DNA from: Bordetella parapertussis
Lineage (GTDB): Bacteria; Pseudomonadota; Gammaproteobacteria; Burkholderiales; Casimicrobiaceae
Assembly (NCBI GenBank): GCA_943331295.2
Contig: CALQLA020000047.1
Span: 1-37,366 of the forward strand
Length of the DNA stretch: 37,366 nt
Direction of reading: 5' to 3'
Within the stretch, counting starts at the first letter, position 1; each line of letters begins with the position of its first letter. Positions 31,680 to 37,366 of this stretch are shown one piece after another. The notes under the pieces are model-generated. The model was not told where the DNA came from, searched no databases, and saw nothing but the letters and a program-made list of their open reading frames with translations. Both the position numbers and the translations under genes were made by a program.

Positions 31680-32666
31680 CTACTTCGCCGTCGCGAACTG
31701 GTTGGTGTAGAACGACGCCGGCGCGAGGTCGGTCTGCAGTTCCTGGTAGTCCTTCATCAGCTTCAGCGTGTTCGACCAGTCGGCCGGCGACATCCAGCCG
31801 AGCGGCTGGGCCGCGCCGTCCGCCGGGCGCACCAGCGCGAGCCCGGCCTTCAGCTGCTTCAGCGCGAGGTCGCGGTCCATGTCCGGCTTGACCTTGATCA
31901 CCGCGGCGATCGACTCGTCGGGGCTCTTCTCGGCGGCGGCAATCGACTTCTGCGTCGCGCGGACGAAGCGGCGGACGAGGTCCGGGTTCTTCTCGAGCGT
32001 TTCGCGGTTGACGTGGATCACGAGGCCAAGCGTGTTGGCGCCGACGTCGCTGTAGGCGATCGTGTTCACCGCCATGCCGCGCTGCGGCAGGATCAGCGCC
32101 TGGTTCTCGAGGCCGCCCAGCATCGCGTCGACGCGCTTCTCGAGCATCGCGACGACCTTGCCCGCGCCGTCGACGCGCAGGAACTTGACCGAGTCCGGGC
32201 CCATCTTCGCGTTGGCGAGGATCGCGGGGAAGATCGTAAGCCCGGCCTCGCCGGTGGTCGCGGCGATCGTCCGGCCTTCGAGGTCCTTTACCGACCTGAT
32301 GTTGGCATCCGCGCGCGTGATGATCGCGAACGGCGACTTGTTCATCACGCCCATCACCGCCTGGATCGGCGCGCCCTTGGCCACGCCGGCGATCACGCTG
32401 GCGCCGTCGGACAGGCCGAACGTGTCGGACTTCGCGCCCACGATCTGCACCGCGCGGCCGGAGCCCTGGCCTTCGCCGATCGTGAGCTCGATGCCCTCCT
32501 CCCTGTAGTAGCCGCGGTCGACGCCGAGGTAGAAGAACGAGTGGAAGCCGTAGGCCAGCCAGTTGAGGCGCAGCGACGCCTTGTCCTGGGCCAGCGCGGC
32601 GGCCGGGGCGGCGAGCCCGATGCCGAGCGCGACGGCGGCGGCGAGGATGCGGAAGGGTCGGTTCAT
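31680..32666 (-). CDS. ABC transporter substrate-binding protein, NMT1/SsuA/TauA type
   Basis: A 328-residue periplasmic binding protein. The signal peptide is LAAAVALGIGLAAPAAALAQ. The mature part has the NMT1/THI5-like pattern: RLNWLAYGFHSFFYLGVDRG, YYREEGIELTIGEGQGSGRA, VQIVGAKSDTFGLSD, and DLEGRTIAATTGEAGLTIFP. This family serves nitrate, sulfonate, pyrimidine and related importers; the ligand is unknown. The permease gene lies 34 bp upstream on the same strand, and the ATPase is on the other side of the divergent IclR promoter. Confidence 0.9.
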   Translation of the reverse strand: MNRPFRILAAAVALGIGLAAPAAALAQDKASLRLNWLAYGFHSFFYLGVDRGYYREEGIELTIGEGQGSGRAVQIVGAKSDTFGLSDGASVIAGVAKGAPIQAVMGVMNKSPFAIITRADANIRSVKDLEGRTIAATTGEAGLTIFPAILANAKMGPDSVKFLRVDGAGKVVAMLEKRVDAMLGGLENQALILPQRGMAVNTIAYSDVGANTLGLVIHVNRETLEKNPDLVRRFVRATQKSIAAAEKSPDESIAAVIKVKPDMDRDLALKQLKAGLALVRPADGAAQPLGWMSPADWSNTLKLMKDYQELQTDLAPASFYTNQFATAK

Positions 32667-32700
32667 GTTGCCTCCAGGGAGATCACGGGGCGGCGCGCGG

Positions 32701-33513
32701 TCAGGGGTTGGCGCCGCGGATCGCGGAAACCTGCGCGGGATCGCGCCGGCGCGAGATGTGCCAGGGAATCGCGAGGTGCTCGATCAGCTCGACCGCGCCG
32801 TACAGGGCGAGCCCCAGCACGGACAGCACGATGATCGTGGCGAACGTCATGCTGGTGTCGAGCGCGCCGTTGTATTCGAGCAGCAGGAAGCCGAGGCCAT
32901 TGTCGGAGGCGACGAACTCCGCCACGACCGCAGCCGTGGCGGACAGCGCCGCCGCGACCTTGAAGCCGGTGAACAGCGTGGGCAGCGCGTGCGGGAGCTG
33001 CACCTTCCAGAAGGTCCGCAGCCGAGAGGCGCCGCTGGAGCGCGCGAGGTCCATGATGTCGGCGTCGACCGAGCGGAACGCGGTGATCGCGCTCACCACC
33101 ACCGGGAAGAACGACAGCAGGAACACGAGCAGCACCTTGGGCATCAGCCCGAAGCCGAACCAGATGATGAACAGCGGCGCGACGGCGATCTTCGGCACGA
33201 TCTGGAAGAACACGAGCAGCGGATAGATCACGCCTTCCAGCCGCTTCGAGAAGGCGATGACGAGCGCGATGGCCACGCCGAAGACCACGGCGGCGAGGAA
33301 GCCCAGCAGCATCGGCTGCAGCGTGTAGAGGCTGGCGCTGGCAAGGCGCGGCAGCCGGCGCCACATGTCGGCGAGAATCTGCGTCGGAGGCGGCAGGATG
33401 TACGACGGCAGGTGCGCGGCGCGCACCACGACTTCCCACAGCAGCAGGAAGCCGGCGAAAGTGAGCGCGAGCCGCGCGGCCTGCTCGAACCGCCCCAGTC
33501 GTTGCAAGCCCAC
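32701..33513 (-). CDS. ABC transporter permease, SsuC/TauC type
   Basis: A 270-residue inner-membrane permease with six predicted helices (LALTFAGFLLLWEVVVRAAH, LGFLAAVVFGVAIALVIAF, FIIWFGFGLMPKVLLVFLLS). The ATPase-contact (EAA-like) loop falls around DIMDLARSSGASRLRTFWKV. GTG 33513 is chosen because an AGGAGGG lies about six bases upstream and the protein then begins just before the first helix. It pairs with the binding protein downstream and with the ATPase encoded divergently at 34396. An IclR-type operator (33555-33575) lies 42 bp upstream. Confidence 0.9.
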   Translation of the reverse strand: MGLQRLGRFEQAARLALTFAGFLLLWEVVVRAAHLPSYILPPPTQILADMWRRLPRLASASLYTLQPMLLGFLAAVVFGVAIALVIAFSKRLEGVIYPLLVFFQIVPKIAVAPLFIIWFGFGLMPKVLLVFLLSFFPVVVSAITAFRSVDADIMDLARSSGASRLRTFWKVQLPHALPTLFTGFKVAAALSATAAVVAEFVASDNGLGFLLLEYNGALDTSMTFATIIVLSVLGLALYGAVELIEHLAIPWHISRRRDPAQVSAIRGANP

Positions 33514-33528
33514 GCCCGACCCTCCTGG

Positions 33529-33557
33529 TTGACAACCGATGTATGCTCGGCTATTGT
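33529..33557 (+). promoter_or_regulatory. Strong sigma70-type promoter for the IclR gene
   Basis: TTGACA (33529-33534), a 17-base spacer, then TATTGT (33552-33557). The predicted start near 33564 lies inside the 21-bp operator, implying autorepression. Confidence 0.6.
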
Positions 33558-33575
33558 CGGAAACATGTTCCAACA
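33555..33575. promoter_or_regulatory. IclR-type operator in a divergent promoter region
   Basis: TGTCGGAA-ACATG-TTCCAACA: the 8-base arms match at 7 of 8 positions. The GGAA-N5-TTCC core is like operators of IclR-family regulators. It overlaps the -10 box and start of the iclR-like gene and lies 42 bp upstream of the permease start on the other strand. Confidence 0.65.
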
Positions 33576-33595
33576 GGAATGATGTTACTTCAATA

Positions 33596-34423
33596 ATGCG
33601 AGTTGTCAAGGGCGTGCTGGATCGCAGCCTCGAGGCGCTGGAGCTGCTGGCGGCGGAGGCGCATTGGCTGCGCCTGTCCGACATCGCCGCCCGCCTCGGC
33701 CTGCCCAAGGGGCCTGCGCACCGGATGCTCGCGCAGCTCTGCGAGCTGCGCTGGGTCGAGCAGGACCCCGGCACCGGCCAGTACCGGCTGACGATGAAGC
33801 TCTCGCTGCTGGGCCAGCAGTTCCTCCACGGCACCGGCCTGCCGGGCCTCGTCCAGCCGATCGTAGACGACGTCGCCCGCGAATGCCGCGAGCTTGTCCG
33901 GCTCACGATCATCGACGGCGAGCGCCTCGAGTGGCTGGCGTCGTCGCAGGGCGCGGCGCCCGGGCTCATGTACCAGCCGGGGATGTCCGGCCCGATCGTC
34001 GCGCACGCCACCGCCAACGGCAAGGCGTGGCTCGCGACGATGACCAACGACGCGGCGACGCGGATCGCGCTGCAGGGGGGGCTCGGTGCCGCCGGCGCTC
34101 GCCTGGGGCCGCGCGCGCTCGCCACCGTCAGCGCGCTGCTGAAGGAACTCGCGGCGACGCGCGCCCGCGGCTACGGGCTCGCGGTCGAGGAGGCCGAGCC
34201 GGGCGTCACAGCGATCGCCGTCGCGATCCGGTCGCGCCGGACCGGCGCGGTGATCGGCACGATGAGCATCGCCGGGCCGCTCTTGCGCGTGACGCCGGCG
34301 CGCTACGAGGCGTTCCACCTGCTGCTGGCACGCGCGGCCGAACAGCTCGGGACGATCTGGCCCGGCGCCGGTGCGGCGAGAGAGGAGGCGGCGTCGTGGA
34401 CGGCATCCGGATCCAGGGAGTGA
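33596..34423 (+). CDS. IclR-family transcriptional regulator
   Basis: A 275-residue regulator from ATG 33596. An upstream in-frame ATA/GTA region from 33539 would run through the operator and is rejected as coding. The N-terminal winged helix (RSLEALELLAAEAHWLRLSD, IAARLGLPKGPAHRMLAQL) is followed by the IclR effector domain (LVRLTIIDGERLEWLASSQG; HATANGKAWLATM; ARGYGLAVEEAEPGVTAIAV). It probably controls the adjoining ABC importer genes on both strands through the 33555-33575 site, with the transported compound or a product as effector. Its 3' end overlaps the ATPase gene by 28 bp. Confidence 0.88.
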   Translation: MRVVKGVLDRSLEALELLAAEAHWLRLSDIAARLGLPKGPAHRMLAQLCELRWVEQDPGTGQYRLTMKLSLLGQQFLHGTGLPGLVQPIVDDVARECRELVRLTIIDGERLEWLASSQGAAPGLMYQPGMSGPIVAHATANGKAWLATMTNDAATRIALQGGLGAAGARLGPRALATVSALLKELAATRARGYGLAVEEAEPGVTAIAVAIRSRRTGAVIGTMSIAGPLLRVTPARYEAFHLLLARAAEQLGTIWPGAGAAREEAASWTASGSRE

Positions 34424-35184
34424 CCAAGCGGTATCGCCGCGGCACGCAGGAGACGCCGGCGCTGGAGGATGTCAGCATCGACGTCGCGCCCGGCGAGTTC
34501 ATCGCGATCGTCGGCCCGTCCGGCTGCGGCAAGTCGACGCTGCTGCGCCTCGTCGCGGGCCTGCTGCCGGCCACCAGCGGCACGATAGAACTGTCCGGCC
34601 GGGCGGTGAACGGCCCCGTCACCGACGTCGGCATCGTCTTCCAGAGCCCCGTGCTGCTCGACTGGCGCAACACCCTCGACAACGTGCTGTTCCAGGCCGA
34701 CATCCGCGGCCTTCCGGTCGCGAAGTTCCGGCCGCGCGCGCTGGAGCTCCTGCGGCAGGTGGGCCTCGAGGACTTCGCCGATCGCTACCCGCACGAGCTG
34801 TCGGGCGGGATGCGACAGCGCGCGTCGATCGCGCGATCGCTGCTGCACGACCCGCCGCTGCTGCTGATGGACGAGCCCTTCGGCGCCCTCGACGCGCTGA
34901 CGCGCGAGCAGATGCGGCTCGACCTGGAGGAACTCTGGCTCGCCACCCGCAAGACGGTGCTGTTCATCACCCACAGCGTCGACGAGGCGGTGCTGCTGTC
35001 CGATCGCGTGCTGGTGATGTCGGCGCGGCCGGGCCGGATCGAGCGCGAGCTCGTCGTCGACCTGCCGCGTCCGCGCGGGCTCGAGGCAAGGCACTCCCCG
35101 CGCTTTGCCGCCTGCTGCGACGAGATCAACGAGATTTTCTTCCGCAAGGGCGTGCTGAAGCGCGCCGCGCCGCCGCGGGCCTGA
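34396..35184 (+). CDS. ABC transporter ATP-binding protein, SsuB/TauB type
   Basis: A 262-residue ATPase from GTG 34396, with GAGGAGG seven bases upstream. The motifs are complete: Walker A GPSGCGKST, Q-loop VFQSPVLLDW, signature LSGGMRQR, Walker B LLLMDEPFGALD and the switch histidine in FITHSVDEAV. It belongs to the nitrate/sulfonate/taurine importer class and should energise the divergently encoded permease and binding protein. It overlaps the iclR-like gene by 28 bp, so regulator and ATPase are co-transcribed while the other two subunits run the opposite way. Confidence 0.92.
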   Translation: MDGIRIQGVTKRYRRGTQETPALEDVSIDVAPGEFIAIVGPSGCGKSTLLRLVAGLLPATSGTIELSGRAVNGPVTDVGIVFQSPVLLDWRNTLDNVLFQADIRGLPVAKFRPRALELLRQVGLEDFADRYPHELSGGMRQRASIARSLLHDPPLLLMDEPFGALDALTREQMRLDLEELWLATRKTVLFITHSVDEAVLLSDRVLVMSARPGRIERELVVDLPRPRGLEARHSPRFAACCDEINEIFFRKGVLKRAAPPRA

Positions 35185-35242
35185 CACCTGCCCGGGGGCT
35201 ACGTCGGAAGATACGAAGGGTGCGGGATCGCCTTCCCCGCGC

Positions 35243-36181
35243 TCAACCGGCCTTGGGCTCGTCCGGCGGGACGCGGTCGGCCAGTTCCCGCCAGCCGCAA
35301 TGCGGGGAGGCCCCGGCGAACACCTCCGCCTGCGTCAGCGCCGCCATCCACGCCTGCCGGTCGGCGGTGGCGCTCGCCATGTGCGGCTCCAGGCCGCATT
35401 CCCTCACCGTCGCTGCCGACTCGCGCATCTCCTCGGCGCGGCGGCGCCCGTGCTGGACGACGCGGTGCCAGAAGTACGTGCCCTGCTTTTCCCAGTCGAA
35501 GTTCGGAAAAGTCTCCTCCAGCGAGGCCAGCACCTCGTCCTCGACGCCGTAGCGTCGTGCGGTGAGGAGGCTTTCGATCACGAGCGCCTCCATGCCCTTG
35601 ATGATCACGCTGCGGCACATCTTGACTGCGGACACCACGCCCAGCTTGGGCGACGAGGTGGATGCGGCGAAGCCCAGCGCATTGAGCCCGGGGCAGAGCG
35701 TCGCCGCGTCGGGCCCGCCCAGCAGCATCGGCACGCGGATTCCGTACGGAGGCACCGAGGTCATCACGGCCGCCTCCACGTAGCGGCCTCCGGCTGCGGT
35801 GACCCGCTTCGCGCATTCGACCTTGGTTCGCGGCGACGCCGAATTGATGTCGAGGAGGAACGCGCCGGGCCGCATGGCGTCGGCGGTGCTCGCGGCGGCG
35901 GCGCGGGTGGCGCTTGCCGTCACCGCCGAGATGACGAGGCTCGCCTCCGCCACGGCCGCGGAGGCGGTGGCGGCGAGTTCCACGCGATCGGCGGCGGCCC
36001 GGGCGCGAATCGCGGCGCCGCGCGGACTGTCCGCGGCGCCGGCGATGTCGAACGCGCACACGTGGCCGACGCCGCGCGCGACGAGCGCCGCGCCGAAGAT
36101 GCCGCCCACCTCGCCGTAGCCGATCAGGGCGACACGAAGGCTGGCGACGTCAGGGGCGGCGGGCGGATCGGGGGCGATCAT
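35243..36181 (-). CDS. NAD(P)-dependent oxidoreductase, 6PGDH/HIBADH-like with DUF1932
   Basis: A 312-residue beta-hydroxyacid dehydrogenase relative. The N-terminal Rossmann motif is VALIGYGEVGGIFGAALVAR. The middle has LLDINSASPRTKVECAKRVT, and the helical C-terminal domain (DUF1932-like) contains the probable catalytic lysine in SAVKMCRSVIIKGMEALVIE. Members oxidise beta-hydroxy acids or related phosphorylated compounds; the substrate is unknown. It lies 50 bp downstream of the Bug-type binding-protein gene on the same strand, suggesting co-transcription and a role in metabolising the imported acid. Confidence 0.87.
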   Translation of the reverse strand: MIAPDPPAAPDVASLRVALIGYGEVGGIFGAALVARGVGHVCAFDIAGAADSPRGAAIRARAAADRVELAATASAAVAEASLVISAVTASATRAAAASTADAMRPGAFLLDINSASPRTKVECAKRVTAAGGRYVEAAVMTSVPPYGIRVPMLLGGPDAATLCPGLNALGFAASTSSPKLGVVSAVKMCRSVIIKGMEALVIESLLTARRYGVEDEVLASLEETFPNFDWEKQGTYFWHRVVQHGRRRAEEMRESAATVRECGLEPHMASATADRQAWMAALTQAEVFAGASPHCGWRELADRVPPDEPKAG

Positions 36182-36231
36182 GAGCGACTCGGGGCGGGAA
36201 CTATCGTCGCGAATCTTACACGGGGGCGCAT

Positions 36232-37290
36232 CTACTCGGGCTGCATGTTCGCCTGCAGGATGACGGGCTTCCAGCGCGCGATCTCGGCATGGATCAGCGT
36301 GCCGAACGCCGCGGGCGTTCCCGGCGCCGCCTCGGCGCCCTCGGTGTCGAGGCGTGCCTTCAGCGCAGGTGTCGCCAGCGCGCGATTGATTTCCTCGTTC
36401 AGCAGTGCGACCACCGCCGCCGGCGTGCGCGCCGGGGCCACGACGCCGTACCACTGGACCGCCTCGAAGTCGGGCACGCCCGAGCCGGCAATGGTCGGGA
36501 CGCCCGGCATGCCCGGCACCGGCGCCAGCGACGACACCGCGAGCGCGCGCAGCTTCCCGGCCTGCACCTGCTGCTGGACCGCGGGCACGCCGGTCATGAT
36601 CATCTCCACCTGCCCGCCGAGGACGTCGGCCACCGCGGGGGACGTGCCGCGATACGGGATGTGCCCGATGTCGGTCTGCGTGCGCAGCTTGAAATACTCC
36701 ATCGCGATGTGCGCGGCGCTGCCGTTGCCGCCGGACGCGTAGCGCAGCGAGCCGGGCTTGGCCTTCGCCAGCGCGACGAGTTCCTGCACGCTGCGCGCGG
36801 GGACCGCCGGGTTGACGACCAGCACGTTCGGGACGCGCGCGACCAGCGCGACCGGCGCGAAGCTCGTCCGCGGATCGTAGGCGAGGTTCGGGTACAGCGT
36901 CGGGTTGATCGCGAGGGTGCCGATGTGGCCCATCAGCAGCGTGTAGCCGTCGGGTGCCGCGCGCGCGACCTCGGTCGCGCCGATCGAGCCGCCCGCGCCG
37001 GCCTTGTTCTCGACGACGAACGGCTGGCCCAGCGTCTCCTGCAGCTTCTGCGCGATCGTGCGCGCCAGGATGTCGGTGGATCCACCGGGCGTGAACGGCA
37101 CGATGATGCGCACCGGCCGCACGGGCCACGCCGGCGCGGCCCGCGTCCCCGTGGCCCAGGTCGCGGCGAGGCCGAGCGCGCCGCGCACGAATGCCCGGCG
37201 GCCGCGCGCGCTTGGACGGCCCCCTTGGCGCTGTCGCGCCGTCCCCCCGAGGGGGAGCAATTCGCGCTTGGGGCGGCCCGGCGCGCTCAT
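36232..37290 (-). CDS. Bug-family (TctC-like) tripartite tricarboxylate transporter binding protein with repeat-derived N-terminus
   Basis: A 352-residue exported binding protein. The mature part is typical of the Bug/TctC family: PVRIIVPFTPGGSTDILART, PFVVENKAGAGGSIGATEVA, GYTLLMGHIGTLAINPTLYP, VPNVLVVNPAVPARSVQELV. A twin-arginine signal is visible (GRRAFVRGALGLAATWATG). The only good start is the ATG at 37290 inside a 77-bp repeat unit, so the first 26 residues (MSAPGRPKRELLPLGG...) are repeat-encoded and form the n-region ahead of the Tat motif. The tail of the preceding unit (AAGGGGG plus six bases) provides a Shine-Dalgarno-like sequence. A GTG within FVRG would be a shorter but signal-damaging start. 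No TctA/TctB membrane genes are in the window. Ligands are usually carboxylates. Confidence 0.88.
   Translation of the reverse strand: MSAPGRPKRELLPLGGTARQRQGGRPSARGRRAFVRGALGLAATWATGTRAAPAWPVRPVRIIVPFTPGGSTDILARTIAQKLQETLGQPFVVENKAGAGGSIGATEVARAAPDGYTLLMGHIGTLAINPTLYPNLAYDPRTSFAPVALVARVPNVLVVNPAVPARSVQELVALAKAKPGSLRYASGGNGSAAHIAMEYFKLRTQTDIGHIPYRGTSPAVADVLGGQVEMIMTGVPAVQQQVQAGKLRALAVSSLAPVPGMPGVPTIAGSGVPDFEAVQWYGVVAPARTPAAVVALLNEEINRALATPALKARLDTEGAEAAPGTPAAFGTLIHAEIARWKPVILQANMQPE
37214..37290 (-). repeat. 77-bp micro-ORF repeat unit, pair 2 copy B (fused to the binding-protein gene)
   Basis: Read on the minus strand from ATG 37290 it matches the unit at 22414-22490 with few changes (GGGAC for GGGAA after the first hairpin; CCGCCC for CCGTCC). 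The frame continues through the unit end into the Tat signal peptide of the binding protein. Confidence 0.92.
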
Positions 37291-37366
37291 GGACGGCCCC
37301 CTTGGCGCTGTCGCGCCGTCCCCCCGAGGGGGAGCAATTCGCGCTTGGGGCGGCCCGGCGCGCTCA
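37291..37366 (-). repeat. 77-bp micro-ORF repeat unit, pair 2 copy A (76 bases visible)
   Basis: Apart from the missing first base it is identical to copy B by eye. It would encode the 26-residue MSAPGRPKRELLPLGG... peptide, with a TGA overlapping the next unit's ATG (ATGA). The first A of its presumed ATG is one base past the window edge, so further upstream units may exist. Confidence 0.85.

Noticed and set aside
33539..33595. N-terminal extension of the IclR regulator
   Set aside because: The extension would translate through the operator and promoter; the helix-turn-helix begins soon after ATG 33596.

Overview
The window is GC-rich, densely coded DNA, most likely from a betaproteobacterium of the Burkholderiales type. 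The grounds are the gene content: a Bug-family tripartite tricarboxylate binding protein, a TAXI-TRAP transporter, acyl-CoA catabolism genes, Crp/Fnr paralogues, many ATGA/TGATG gene overlaps, and leader repeats encoding MSAPGRPKRELLPLGG. The species cannot be fixed from sequence alone. No rRNA, tRNA or CRISPR array was seen.

Left edge (1-5640): a visibly less GC-rich, apparently acquired and rearranged block. It opens with the multiple-repeat end of an IS21-type insertion sequence. A REP-like palindrome follows, then a large secreted protein made of DUF11-like and Ig-like domains with a C-terminal dockerin. The block ends at scars of a broken two-component system: the last codons of a LuxR-type regulator, convergent with an ORF that joins a DUF6790-like membrane segment to the tail of a histidine kinase.

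Signalling region (5715-13501): an AI-2E-family permease, three Crp/Fnr-type paralogues, a decayed gene with a stop codon and two frameshifts, and a PAS hybrid histidine kinase overlapping a REC-PAS response regulator.

Catabolic island (13778-24983): enoyl-CoA hydratase, MaoC-like protein and TetR regulator; a convergent AtuA-like pair; then TAXI-TRAP transporter, second MaoC-like protein, acyl-CoA dehydrogenase, CoA transferase and an OYE-type reductase. Two matching operators, each just downstream of the -10 box of one of two divergent promoters (17474-17493 and 17757-17776), suggest that one regulator, plausibly the local TetR protein, controls both arms. The likely job is uptake, CoA activation and beta-oxidation-like breakdown of an unidentified, perhaps branched or isoprenoid, carboxylic acid.

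Periplasmic redox operon (25011-27459, minus): exported amidohydrolase, small YtkA-like protein and di-haem cytochrome c peroxidase, joined by 4-base overlaps. Anbu operon (27522-29622, minus): the proteasome-like protease Anbu, a shortened N-formylglutamate amidohydrolase-like protein and a transglutaminase-like protein, also overlapping. A PliC/MliC-type lysozyme inhibitor lies divergently.

Right part (30296-37366): class II aldolase and RidA-like genes; an ABC importer split around a divergent IclR promoter with a clear 21-bp operator; a 6-phosphogluconate-dehydrogenase-like oxidoreductase and a Bug-type binding protein.

The most unusual element is a 77-bp repeat present as two tandem pairs (22414-22560 and 37214-37366). 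Each pair lies in sense orientation directly before a gene. Each unit has its own ATG, a small ORF that stops on the next unit's ATG, and a G-rich tail placed like a ribosome-binding site. One pair feeds into the CoA-transferase start; the other supplies the N-terminus of a Tat signal peptide.
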